A DNA stretch of 64,000 bases. Source: Erpetoichthys calabaricus (Eukaryota > Chordata > Cladistia > Polypteriformes > Polypteridae). The notes below the pieces were generated by a model. That model worked only from the letters and a program-made list of their open reading frames with translations. It made no database searches and was not told the DNA's origin. This document shows positions 1-10,304 of this stretch, piece after piece. The stretch's first letter is position 1. The number at the start of each line of letters is the position of its first letter. Position numbers and translations under genes: made by a program. The stretch is from the NCBI RefSeq assembly GCF_900747795.2, contig NC_041402.2, positions 195,401,489 to 195,465,488 of the forward strand, given 5' to 3'.

Positions 1-120
1 ACATAGCAGCACTAGAGAAGGTCCAGAGAAGAGCGACTAGTCTGATTCAGGGCTACAGGGGATGAGTTAGGAGGAAAAATGAAAAGAGCTGAGCCTTTAC
101 AGTCTAAACAGGAGAAAATG
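1..120 (+). repeat. CR1-like LINE fragment (reverse transcriptase C-terminal part)
   Basis: The stretch repeats, with few differences, the sequence at about 555-655. Translated, it resembles the part of CR1-group reverse transcriptases that reads like KVQRRATRLIQGY...EERLKELSLYSL. It is cut by the window start and carries no open frame. It is a dead fragment, perhaps a local duplicate of the better preserved copy just downstream. Confidence 0.6.
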
Positions 121-214
121 TTATGTAATGAAATGTAAAGTATGACACGTAGGAAATCAAAATGTGAGGTCTGAATACACAATGGGTGGCCTGTAAATCA
201 AAAGTCCACCATAG

Positions 215-975
215 GAGGAGGATTTAGGAGTCGTTGTGGACTTGACACTATCAACTGGCAGACAAGCCATTAAGAAGGCAAACTTGTCTATTTTTAACTT
301 GTAATTTTTTTAAAATTATTTTTTAGCTTTATTGGATCTAGGCTGAGTGACTTGTTTTTCTCATCATACACATTCATTGTATGGTTGACCCTGTGTTAAC
401 CTATATATGACAAATAAACCTAAACCTAAAACAGAATGTCAGGTTATATAGCGCCTTGACGTGTGCAATACAAGTCACAGGAGGTTCTGTTCAGGCTTTA
501 TAGCCCACTGGTGAGGCCTCATCTGGAGTCCTGGGGGCAGTTTGGTTTACAAAAAGGACATAGCAGCACTAGAGAAGGTGCAGAGGAGAGCGACTAGGCT
601 GATTCAGGGCTACAGGGGGATGAGTTAGGAGGAAAAATTAAAAGACCTGAGCCTTTAAGAAAAGGGAGATGAAGAGGAGACCTGACTGAAGTGTTTAAAA
701 TGACGAGTGGAATTAGTGCAGTGGATCGAGACGGTGACTTAAAAGGAGTTAATCAAGAACACAGGGGGGACACAGCTTGTTAGGGGGAAATTACCCACAA
801 ACATTAGGAGGTTTGTCTCACACAAAGAACCACAGACAGTGGCATAAGCGACCAAGTAGTGTGGTGGACAGGAGGACTTCAAAGACATTCATGGTATTTC
901 GGAGGAGTTGAGCAGACAGGACCTTGTGAGCTTTGTTGGGCTGGATGGCCTCTTCTCGTCCAGATTGTTCTAGCG
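215..975 (+). repeat. CR1-like LINE 3' fragment with a nested LINE tail
   Basis: Conceptual translation gives CR1-like pieces in order: EEDLGVVVDLTLSTGRQAIKKAN (about 225-290), then YKSQEVLFRLYSPLVRPHLE (about 465-530), then the KVQRRATRLIQGY-like block and a WHKRPSSVVD-like block near 840-870. Bases about 300-435 interrupt it and end in ATAAACCTAAACCTAAAAC, which looks like the simple-repeat tail of another LINE inserted there. Frames are broken. Family assignment rests on remembered CR1 motifs. Confidence 0.6.
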
Positions 976-1149
976 CTCTGTGTACTTGTAATTGAATTCT
1001 GAGCCTTAGAGCTGGACCAAGTTGTTTAGTTAGAGCAGTTACAGACATGACATTTGTATTAGTTGCCTCTTTTTGCAGATTTCTTTCCAAAAATGCCAGC
1101 AGCTTAATGAGAAAACATAAAAAACAAATAACTTTGAAGTGACATCATG

Positions 1150-1790
1150 GAAGCATGGACATATTACCTGGCTCTTTACACACATCAATGAAATGTCTGC
1201 TGACCATCGAGACAACACAGTATGGCATGGTGACTGCACGCTCTCAGACCTGCCATTGAGAACCTCCAGTACAAACGGTGCCTGCAGAGGGTATACAGCA
1301 TCATCAGGGACCCCCCTCACCACAGCCCAACCCCAGTTTACACTTCTACCTTCTGGGAGCCTACATGGTAGCACCAGCAGGCTCAGCAGTGGCTTCTACC
1401 CTGTCACTGTCACCTCACTGAACTCAAAATTCAAGTGCCACCCCACTCCGATCCTCCTCAGGTCACCTTAAATCCACACATGTACACCCTAGGACTCTGT
1501 AAGCACCTTGGGGTCCATCAGTATACTCTTGGACTCCGCTGTACTTGTACCTCGACGACTGTCTGCACGATGCTCTTTGTATTCTTTCAATTGTTTTATA
1601 CTTGACTGTTTCTTCATGTGGTACTAACTGTGCCCACTGTCCACTCTGTACTCAAAACGCTCACTAATCGGTCTGTGTTTACACTTGTCGCTGTATTATT
1701 TATGATCATCAGACTAGTCAAGTTAACTTCTGTTTGTACCTTTGCTTAGGGGGGTTGGTGGCAGAATTGGCACTCCAGCCACCATAAAAA
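1150..1790 (+). repeat. L2/Rex1-group LINE 3' end
   Basis: One frame reads WHGDCTLSD, then TASSGTP and FTLLPSGSLHGSTSRLSSGFYP. This is the usual order at the C-terminus of L2/Rex1-group reverse transcriptases (WHGNCT..DRKALQR, then LLPSGRRYRSL..SRL..SF.P). An AT-rich untranslated stretch follows to about 1,790. The copy is truncated and non-functional. Confidence 0.6.
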
Positions 1791-2199
1791 AACCTCCCAC
1801 TGTTCCATTCCATCTGGACTAGTGTGGTGCTGAGGTGTCACCCATAGCATGGCTCCACTCAGGTCCTAATCTGGACCCTGAGTTGGCTTGTCATGTGGTG
1901 GGTGTGGCAATGCCCCGTACCAGCGCCTGCTCCTAATCTCTGTCTCTTAGAGGCACAGCTGCAGTTTGTTGTCATGGCACTTGTACTGCATTCAGTGAGA
2001 ATGAAGCTGAACCTGATCAAATCATGCAGGGCACAGTCACTACTTGAAAAGTGACAAACAGCAAATCAGTGATCGCACATGGCCACTGTTCATCTTCTAT
2101 ACAAAGCAGACTGTAACAATCTGGCGGTCTTGTATGTTATGTTATGTTATCATCCAGTTGACGCTTAGTAACCAAAAGGGGGCGCCAGACACAGCAATA

Positions 2200-2450
2200 C
2201 TGTCCACAATATAAGAATCTAAAATACAACATTTATTTCTATAGCACATTTTCATACAAAAAGTAGCTCAAAGTGCTTTACATAATGAAGAAAAGAAAAA
2301 TAAAAGACAAAATACGAAATTAAAATAAGGCAATATTAGTTAACATAGAAAAGGTGTAAGGTCTGATGGCCAGGGGGGACAGAAAAAATAAAAAAAAAAC
2401 TCCAGATGGCTGGAGAAAAAAATAAAATCTGCAGGGGTTCCAGGCCACAA
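2200..2450. repeat. Dispersed AT-rich repeat with 'TTTATTTCTATAGCAC' motif
   Basis: The motif ACATTTATTTCTATAGCACA followed by AGCTCAAAGTGCTTTACAT is of the type common in fish dispersed repeats, where a 'tatagcacattt..caaagtgctttaca' block forms an imperfect hairpin. Poly-A-rich tracts follow. No coding content is visible. Confidence 0.4.
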
Positions 2451-2536
2451 GACCTATTCAATATATTATTTAATATTGTATACCTATACAATACAGTATA
2501 TATACACAATATATAATATTGTATACCTATACAATA

Positions 2537-3547
2537 CAGTGATCCCCTGCAGTATCGAGGAAAAATTCAATAAGTACATCCTACCTGTAGTGCACTTTGC
2601 AGCAATTCATAACAAAGCATACAGTTTTCAGCAGTCACTACGGTAGACAAAGAGTTTTGCGTTACTGTACCCAGATTCTTACAAAGGCCCATTATGGTGA
2701 TGGGATTAGATTCATACCTGGTGGCATGGATCGTGGACTATCTTAAAGACAGACCTCAGTATGTGCGTCTTGGGAACTGCACGTCTGACATTGTGGTCAG
2801 CAACACAGGAGCGCCACAGGGGACTGTACTTTCTCCGGTCCTGTCCAGCCTATATACATCGGACTTCCAATATAACTCGGAGTCCTGCCACGTGCAAAAG
2901 TTCGCTGATGACACTGCTATCGTGGGCTGCATCAGGAATGGGCTGGAGGAGGAGTATAGGAACCTAATCAATGACTTTGTTAAATGGTGCGACTCAAACC
3001 ACCTACACCTGAACACCATCAAAACCAAAGAGCTGGTGGTGGATTTTAGGAGGCCCAGACCCCTCATAGACCCAGTGATCATCAAAGGTGACTGTGTGCA
3101 GATGGTGCAGACCTATAAATACCTGGGAGTGCAGCTGGATGATAAATCGCATCTCATCTCTCTGCGTATCTCATACTTTGCTTGTGAGCAAACTTTTTGT
3201 TAACTTTTTGTTTTGTTTTAAGCCCTACGATCGCTCCCAAGCGTCCTGCATCTCCCGAGAAGGGAAGCATTACGCGAACGTTGCTCACCATTACGACTTG
3301 AATGAATCAACGATATGCTACATTATTATGATGTTACTCAAACCCTTAGCCCAACATCCACATATCATATGTGTTTACAAAGTGTGTTTTAATAAGTTTA
3401 TGTTTTTAAAACGGGGGGGGGGGGGGTAATTTTAAGGCTTAAACTATAAAAAAAATGTTTATTTATATGGTCTTTTCCATATCGCAGATTTTCACCTATC
3501 GCTGATGGGTCTGGAACGCAACTTCCACGATAGGTGGGGGATCACTG
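2537..3547. mobile_element. pogo/Tigger-type DNA transposon, internally deleted, hosting a LINE
   Basis: Inverted ends are visible: the left end begins CAGTGATCCCCTGCAGTATCG, and the reverse complement of the right end begins CAGTGATCCCCCACCTATCG. Both ends abut TA dinucleotides (2,535-2,536 and 3,548-3,549), the target duplication expected of the Tc1/mariner/pogo superfamily. The right half near 3,225-3,330 encodes SKRPASPEKG-like and VAHHYDLNESTICYII residues, recalling the CENP-B/pogo N-terminal helix-turn-helix. The DDE region is missing and an L2 LINE fragment occupies the left-middle. Confidence 0.75.
2680..3150 (+). repeat. L2-group LINE reverse transcriptase fragment nested in pogo element
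   Basis: An open stretch (169 codons from 2,694, running slightly past the LINE) carries TGAPQGTVLSPVLSSLYTSDF, then CHVQKFADDTAIVG, then HLHLNTIKTKELVVDFRRP and YKYLGVQLDDK. The first is the conserved GAPQGTVLSP fingers motif, the second contains the catalytic FADDT (FADD/YADD type), and KTKELVVDFRR is the usual L2 follow-on. Only the palm/thumb part of the reverse transcriptase is present, without endonuclease or 3' tail. It is flanked on both sides by pogo sequence. Confidence 0.85.
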
Positions 3548-3659
3548 TACAGAGTTTTTATTCCACAAAGCACCTTCCAAGGAACATGTCTCCAACCATT
3601 AGCTACATTCTTATATCTAAAGTAACTGCCTTTCCGGACGTTTCTTCCATTTTTTCCTT

Positions 3660-3822
3660 ACAACGTTTTTTTTTTTTCTTTTTTGGGAGTTTTTCTTGTC
3701 TTCTTAGAGAGTCGAGGCTGGGGGGCTGTCAAGAGGCAAGGCCTGTTAAAGCCCATTGCAGCACTTCTTGTGTGATTTTGGGCTCTACAAAAATAAATTG
3801 TATCGTATTGTATTGTATAAAG
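3660..3822 (+). repeat. LINE-like 3' tail ending in (ATTGT)n
   Basis: The block reads GGGAGTTTTTCTTGTCTTCT ... GGGCTCTACAAAAATAAATT and ends in ATTGTATCGTATTGTATTGT. This is the style of fish non-LTR 3' untranslated ends that finish in pentanucleotide repeats. A matching tail, AAAAATAAATGGTATTGTAT, occurs at about 42,807-42,835. Confidence 0.45.
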
Positions 3823-3869
3823 TAGACTGTCACAATCTCACGCTCTTGTATGTTTGCTATCATCCAAAT

Positions 3870-4380
3870 ATTTCTGCTGTTCTCCGTAAAAGCAACTGAC
3901 AGTTTTATCATGAAAAATCTGTAGTGTTTGTTTTTGTTAGCTATAATTTCATCTTGCATTATTCTTATTCTAACAATGTCACAAAGGTAATAGAATTAAA
4001 TCAACCTAATCAGAATATTAATTTAATTGACTTTTTTTGTTGTCAAAAATTCTGCATTTAAAAACTTATTACTACACCACAAAACAAAAATTAATCTGTC
4101 AAATTGTGTTTTTAATTACATTTTACTCAAACAATTTAAAAAGAACTTTATTTTCCTCCCAGGCAATGCCGAGTATTTCAGCTAGTTCTAAATAAATTTA
4201 AACAGGAAAGAAGTCTGCACACCACCACCGAGACCTTTTGCCTTGCATGGATGTTGTTGCCCGATTGTTAAGCGTGATGCCATCTGTCAGCAGCATTAGA
4301 CTTGCACTTCAGCAGCAATGCCCTGTGCAGGCTAACATAAAAGAAACAAGACTCCCAAATTTGCTTTTCTTGTACCCCCA
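3870..4380. other. AT-rich intergenic stretch, no gene seen
   Basis: AT-rich DNA with no exon-like open frame and no repeat family that I recognise. Confidence 0.5.
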
Positions 4381-4700
4381 GTTTAGTGCCACCCTTAATA
4401 AACTAGATAGGCACAGAATGATCACACTCATCAATGAACCTGCAGTTTTTATTAATCTTTACTGTTTCTCCATTCTCTTTTCCATTTTTTCTGTTGGTGG
4501 CGACCTGCAGCACCATCACCTGATCAAAGTCCACTGCAGCCGCCGTTAACACTTGAATGACAGAGGATACCCCAACCTGCCATGGGGCCCACTGTGTGGA
4601 ATCCTCCAAGATGAAGCCTTAAAAGAAAATTCCCCAATGAACACGTATGTATGTTAGGCAGAATGCTCAGCAGGGGCCTGGTGGTCTTTTGGCTTACCGT
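4380..4700. repeat. Unnamed dispersed repeat, copy 1
   Basis: This stretch shares order and wording with 52,640-52,895: CTTAATAAAC, a long-hand TTTATT..TTCACT/TACTGTTTCTC block, TCTGTTGGTGGCGACCTGCAGCACCA, CCTGAGCAAAAT/TGATCAAAGT, and finally TATGTTAGGCAGAATGC followed by GGTGGTCTTTT. Both copies have the same orientation. I cannot place it in a family, and no coding capacity is visible. Confidence 0.55.
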
Positions 4701-5216
4701 ATCTACTTGCATTTCAGTTCCCCCGCAGATAAGTCGGGACTTGACTGTATAATCTCTGGTATTTTATAATGTCGGTTGTATAAGTCGAATGTGGAAATCT
4801 CACGCTTTTCTAACGCCAACCTGAGAGAGTACCCACAGAGCACGCTGCCTTTTATTTTCTGTGTATTGTGCCTACGTGACCACACAGTAATACCTGAACT
4901 ATTCTGAAGCGATGTTTGCACTGTTTTGTGTTTTTTTGGTATCTCACACCCTCATATACCTTTATCGTAAGACCATCTCTTATCTATGATGGAGCGTTCG
5001 ACCAGAAGAAAATATGAAGCTGGTTTTAAATTAAAAGTCATTGAAGTTGTGAAAGAAACTGGTAACTTCACTGCTGCAACAAAATTTGATGGGTCTGAGA
5101 AACTGACGAGAGATTGGAGGAGGCATGAAGATGTAAAAAAAAAAAAAATGTCAGTGTCGTATTTTTGAACGGGCGTATAAGTCGGTCTGATTTTATGATC
5201 AATTTTTCCGGTCGGC
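4697..5216 (+). mobile_element. Truncated pogo/Tigger-like transposon with HTH remnant
   Basis: The left end reads ACCGTATCTACTTGCATTTC, and the body contains GTATAAGTCGG-type blocks on both sides (about 4,770 and 5,175). The open stretch from 4,986 reads RRKYEAGFKLKVIEVVKETG, then KLTRDWRRHEDVKKK. That is the DNA-binding helix-turn-helix seen at the N-terminus of CENP-B/Tigger-like transposases (RRSYDAxFKLKVxExAEExGN ... SEKxVRDWRR). Only about 60 residues remain, no DDE domain follows, and the right end is not clearly preserved. Confidence 0.6.
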
Positions 5217-5244
5217 AACTTTTTTTGGTTTTTTTCCCCGTCCA

Positions 5245-5440
5245 ACTATTATTATTATTATTAATTCTTTGCATTTATATAGCTCTTTTCTCACTACTCA
5301 AAGCGCTCAGCAATTACGTTCCTTGCTCAAGGGCCCAACAGAGCAGAGTTCCCATTGGCATTCACGGGATTCAAACCGGCAACCTTCCGATTGCCAGTGC
5401 AGATCCCTAACCTCACAGCCACCACTCTTACCTTCATATC
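5245..5440 (-). repeat. tRNA-headed SINE, minus orientation
   Basis: On the minus strand a B-box-like GGTTTGAATCCCGTGAATG occurs near 5,380, with an A-box-like TGGCTGTGAGG upstream of it. The body runs through GAGCGCTTTGAGTAGTGAGA into a tail of repeated AAT (5,245-5,262). The head-body-tail order fits a tRNA-derived SINE. The related body/tail sequence AATTCTTTACATTTATATAG recurs near 9,500. Confidence 0.55.
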
Positions 5441-7540
5441 TTCGGACTTTCGTTTAGAGACTTTAAAAATAATTCAGTATTTAAGGACTCTGTTTCTCTT
5501 AACTATTATCTATCTTAGGGAAGTGTGCAGAATTTATTTTTGCACACTATTTATGCTTTCTTATCTAATTTTAATTTGGTTTTCTTTGCATTGAAACACT
5601 ATTGTGACATCCCATAAAGCACTTTGAGCAACATCATTTGTGGGGGAAATGTGCTATAAAGATAAAGGCTGGTGTCGTTTAACCAGGCATTGAAACATAC
5701 GGTTGCTCTGTAAAGGCCCTGCTGATCAAACTCGCCATTCTGTGGACAAAAACTGAATATCAGAACAACGTTGATGTGGGCAGACCATCCAGCCCAAGCA
5801 CGCTCCCCTCATTTCTCCAAAACAGCATGGAGTGCAGACTGGAAGGTCCCCGATGTTCTTCTGTTTGCCACACCATTTGGTCACTTATGCCATGTGCCTA
5901 CACTTCACTGTGTAACAAAAAACATGTCTCTCATTGGTGCAAAATGTACCTTTAACAAGTGTCCAGCAGTGTTTTTGTTGACAAATGTATTTCAAACTGG
6001 CAGCATGGATCAACTGTACTAATGATGTTCAGAACTCTGAACCCTTCAGTCAGGCCACCTCCTAACCTCCATGACTTCAAGTCCTTCAACGCGCCTCATG
6101 GCTCAGGCCTTACACTTCTTTGATCCGCCATGTTGCTCTCCTCTGGAGTATCATTTTTTGTGTTACTGAGCCCAACACTGCACACAGTACCCCAAATGAG
6201 ACCTCACTAGTATGATGCTCATCTCTCTCTCTCTCTTTCCACCCTATAGTTCTATGGACAGTTGAGGCCAACAATGGGAACCTTCTTTCCTGCCTGTGGT
6301 ACATGATCAAGCTGACCCATTCCTTGGGGTCATCCAGGCATCATCTTCTCATTCTTCCTCTTTTTCTCACCCCTTCCACCCTACCAAGCATCACATTCTT
6401 TATCAGTCCATTGCCAGCCATTTTGTATCTACGCTCAGCAGCTTTTCTGCTTTACTTAAGTCAACAACCACCATTCCTCTGGTCAAATCTTTGCAAACAC
6501 TTTTGTTACTCACCATATCCTTCCAGCATTATCTCGTTATTTTCCTATAACACACCATTTCAAACACATCCAACTTCCTTACATCGCCTGCTTTGAAGGT
6601 CCTGGATTCACACGCATGGAATAATATGGAAAACACACATTCATCCAATATCCGCATTTTGGTTGTCAAGTTCGTATTCTTGCTCTTCCATGTTTGTATG
6701 CAGACTTGCTACGCCGATTCTCCTTTGTATTTCTTTCCTGTTTCTCAAACTTGGGGTCTGCAGGTGACATTAAGCTGTTGGCAGAGGAGGAGGAGGAGGA
6801 GGCCCCAACTGCAAACTCGGTTAACTGAACTCGGGCTGCGCATCATCCGGGAAACAACAAGGCAGCACGTGAACACATAAACGGCAAACAAGTTAATATA
6901 CTGGGAAATGTAAATAACCAGTAAGTCACACAGTTTAAGCATATCCTCGCCTCACTTGTACTGCACACATCGGGGGCGCTGGATTACCGAACATCCTATT
7001 AGTCTTCTTGAGCGCTTCCGCCCGCTGTCTGGATGTAGACGGTGCCCACCAGTCCACTAGGACCCCCAGTTTTATCTCATAAAGTGTACTTTCAAGTTTC
7101 TAAGCGTCCTTACATTTCTTTACACTAAAGTTCATCCTCCAAAAATCTGCTCAAGCCGGAATGTACGGACCTGATCTCTCCGTAATGATTCGGCAAAGCT
7201 AATCGACCTGTAATTTATACTTTTACCTTTAAAATACACTCGTCACTGGGGTTTAAAAAAAAAAAAAAGCTGGTCATATTGATCGCTGACCAAATGCAGT
7301 GCATAGAACTATCAATCCAAAAGAAGGCCATTTAAATAATGAAGGGTTAGTTAAGAAAGGGAGACGCGCACTGCCTGGCGTATTCAAAAGCGAACATATG
7401 AGACGCAAAACTAAAAATACTTCTTACCAAGTAATGGAACCCGCGACGGGCATAATACTCAGATAAATAGCATCGAAAAAGGGTAAAAAATAAAAAAAAA
7501 GAATTCTCCAATCATGTCGCTTGCATGAATGATAAAGTGA
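5441..7540. other. Intergenic, no gene recognised
   Basis: No exon-like frame or known domain is visible. Small simple tracts occur: (TC)n at about 6,221-6,237 and (GGA)n at about 6,786-6,801. A short repeat block (CATAAAGCACTTTGAGCAAC) lies near 5,613. GC and CpG content rise toward 6,830-7,200. Confidence 0.5.
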
Positions 7541-7548
7541 GGCCTTAC

Positions 7549-7900
7549 CTTTGCACCTTTGCTTGCGTTATCCTGCTCTTTGCCAATTTTCCTCTAAATG
7601 TTTTCTTTCTCGCACTTCCAAACCCGAAGCTCCAACTCGGCTCCAGCGGCGGGAGTCTTCACTTCATCATCAAAAGTTCGACTCGTGCACTATTGTTTTC
7701 CGGGGTGAAACCTACTAATCCCCACGTGATACACTGGACTGTCTGAGATTGGTCAGAACGCGTCGACGTAATAAACATAATGAAAGCGTCTGACGCCTGT
7801 CGCCAAGACAACTCCCCATACTTGCGCGAATACGCCGCTGCCGCCGCGTTGATTCTTGGGAATTTGAGTTCGTGCGATTAAATATTTCGGACGGGCATAT
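7549..7900 (-). promoter_or_regulatory. Candidate CpG-rich promoter and minus-strand noncoding first exon
   Basis: Bases 7,620-7,880 are unusually rich in CpG (for example CGCGTCGACGTAATAAAC and GCCGCTGCCGCCGCGTTG). On the minus strand a CCAAT motif (GACCAATCTCAG, about 7,744-7,756) lies upstream of a stretch that ends GCAAAG|GTAAGG with the donor GT at 7,548-7,547. The only ATG pair in that stretch is followed immediately by a stop, so it would be a 5'-untranslated exon. The rest of the gene would lie at or beyond the left window edge. This is inference from composition and one splice-like site; no coding exon was identified. Confidence 0.35.
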
Positions 7901-7977
7901 GCAAAATGAATGGAAGAAAGTCTACAGAGCTAACATATAAAACATACTCGCTCAGAATAACATAAATAACGTGTGGG

Positions 7978-8165
7978 TGGGCAGGCAGTGTGGCGCAGTG
8001 GTTAGGGCTTTGGACTTTATACCCTGTTGTGGGTTCAAATCCCACCCCTGACACTGTGAGACCCTGAACAAGTCACTTCACCTGCCAGTGCTTCAATTGG
8101 AAAAAGAAAAGAAATGCAACCAATTGTATCTCACATGTAAGTCGCGTTGATAAAGGCATTGGCCA
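7978..8165 (+). repeat. tRNA-derived SINE, copy 1
   Basis: The head has an A-box-like TGTGGCGCAGTGGTTAGG and a B-box GGGTTCAAATCCCACC at tRNA-like spacing. It is followed by the shared body CAAGTCACTTCACCTGCCAG and a tail GTAAGTCGCGTTGATAAAGG of L2-like type. Two relatives lie at 50,030 and 51,280. Confidence 0.75.
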
Positions 8166-8700
8166 AATAAGAAATGTGTGGAATGGACTGATTATCATAA
8201 CCAGACTTGGGCAATCCAGGGCTCAGGTGCTGCATGTGAATTTTGGAGCAGCGAATGCCCCAAGCTAATTTTTAAATCAAAGTTCCCTTCTTCCACCACA
8301 TCATCACAGCCTCCTGTATATATTTTAATCTCACCGCTGAAGAGTCCGTCTCTGACCATCAGTATGGCCTGTCCAGAACTGATGATCAAGTGAGGAGACA
8401 AGTGAGAAGGTGACAGACAGGAAAGACCACAGAGCCAGATGGAGTCCCTCCTCAAGTTCCTAAGGCCTTTCTGGTGTCCCCAGCTGTCTGTTCAGTCTGT
8501 CACCAAGACCCCAGAATGGACTGCTTCTGTAGACAACAGCTGGCACTGTAAGGTGGGTGCTTCTTAGTCACAAAGAGGTTTAAGAGGCCAATCATGTACA
8601 ATAGGAGACCTGGGGGCCAACTTCCCAGACCACCGTCCCCCAATTCATCTCTAATTGTCAGTTATTTCAGACCCCCCCAGACTTCGGTTTGATCATCAGT
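8166..8700. other. Intergenic, nothing recognised
   Basis: There is no exon-like frame and no repeat motif that I can name. Confidence 0.4.
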
Positions 8701-9475
8701 AGACGCAAATCACTGTAAACTCCTCCAACAGCTTACTGACAAGTCCACTTGTGAAAGACCACCTGGACCCCCTATTGACTTTGGAAGATGGACTTGTCTG
8801 TTTGCTCCACAAGCCTGGCAGCACTGTAAGGGATTGAGATTTGATTTCTTCGTGGCCCTCAGTGTCATCCAGCCATCCCTGATAAGGGGCAGCTCAGAGA
8901 GCCGCATACTTTTAGAATGTACTGACAGGGGGGGGCCGGAGTTGGGGAAGAACTCTGAGAATTGCCTGCAACTCGATGTCACCAAAAACCAGGGAACTGC
9001 CACACCAAAGAGCCTCAATGCCCTGGCACTCTTCAGAAAGTGAAGGTGGAGGTGGGCAAAGCTGTAAGTACTCGGGGGTCCGCATCGGTGACAGGCTGGA
9101 CTGGTCTGGAGTGTGAGAAGACAAAGGGCAGAGCAGCCTCTTTGATCTTAGGAGTCCCGGCATGGGTTGAGTGACGTCCTTTCCATGTTCTACAATTCTG
9201 GGACAGCCAGTGAGTGCCATTTGCTACTCGGTCACATCACTTCAGGAGCGGACCACTGAATCCACAAGCTAATTGAAAGGCCAGACTCAGTTATGGGACA
9301 CACTGTGGACCCCCTGGAGGTCTTCACAAAGGAGAGAATAAAGAGAAGACCGAGTGCCATCATGAGCAACGCTGCACATCCTCGCTGTGACACACCAGCA
9401 CTGGGGACTTTCAGCTAACAAGTCATTCAGCAGAAGTGTGCCAAGAAACAGAAACACACCTGAGGCCATACGTCT
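8700..9475 (+). repeat. Degraded L2-group LINE fragment
   Basis: Several frames give L2-like pieces in the right order: LQLDVTKNQG (near 8,965), YSGVRIGDRLDWSGV and KGQSSLF-like (near 9,070-9,145), then ERTTESTS..L..Q..LWDTLWTPWRS and an NRNTPEAIRLYN-like end (near 9,450-9,480). These correspond to LNVTKTKEL, KYLGVHIDNRLDWS, KGQSRLFFLR and the C-terminal block of L2 reverse transcriptases. Many small indels separate the frames. Confidence 0.65.
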
Positions 9476-9477
9476 GT

Positions 9478-9760
9478 ATAATAATACAAATAATAATTAA
9501 TAATTCTTTACATTTATATAGCGCTTTACACAGTGAGCCCCTTTCACCATCATGAATGTGTTGCACCCACCCGGCTGATGTGACACCTGCCACTCTGTGC
9601 CCGCATGCTCACCGCACATGAGCTGTTAAAGTGGTGAGAGAGAGAGAGACAGCCAATCAGAGACAGGGGACGATTAGGGGGCCGCGGCGGGCACTGTAGG
9701 CTGATCTTCAATGACCACAGAGAGCCAGCATCTCAGTTTTACGTCTCGCCTAAAGTATGC
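9478..9760. repeat. Dispersed fish repeat with TTTATATAGCGC motif
   Basis: It starts in AAT-rich DNA, then AATTCTTTACATTTATATAG CGC, and contains (GA)n at about 9,635-9,648. It ends near TGACCACAGAGAGCCAGCATCTC. The opening matches the tail side of the SINE at 5,245-5,280. Family unknown. Confidence 0.4.
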
Positions 9761-10304
9761 CCAGTGTCCCCGTCACTGCACTGCTAGAATTGAGATCACC
9801 ACACAGACCACCGGGTCAGCGCCCCCTGCTGGCCTCGCCAACACCTCCTCCACTAGCAACCCAAACTCTTCCTAGCTGGTCTCCCATCCCAGTATTGGCA
9901 GCCTTGGCTTTGGGTGGGCGACCTCCTCCGAAGTGCAGGGGCTGCAGCTGCTCATTTATAATAAATAACAAGGCACACGTGTTTTCTTTTCTTTGTAATT
10001 TCTTTTGTGTGTCTGAAGGAGGTTGATGTTTTATGTAATATTTCTTTAGCTTCTGTAAAAAGAAAAACATCAGTTCATGGAGAGCTTCAGTCCACAGACC
10101 ACAATGTCACCTTGTGTGCCCTCCTACACGTACAGTGCCCGTTCCAGTCTACGTAGGTTTTGTGTTGGCACTGTCACTATTTTGATGTATGGATTTCATT
10201 GCACTAAGGACACAATAAACCACTTGAACTTTCCTGTCCCACCACCTCAACATTTACATTGGTACTCCGGGTTGTTTCTCAAGGTCCTAATAAACTTTAG
10301 GACA
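9761..10304. other. Intergenic, nothing recognised
   Basis: No gene or repeat family could be assigned; scattered AATAAA-like words only. Confidence 0.4.

Noticed and set aside
7978-8050. Functional tRNA gene (also at 50,030 and 51,280)
   Set aside because: A- and B-box words are present but the cloverleaf arms do not pair well and a shared SINE body and tail follow each one.
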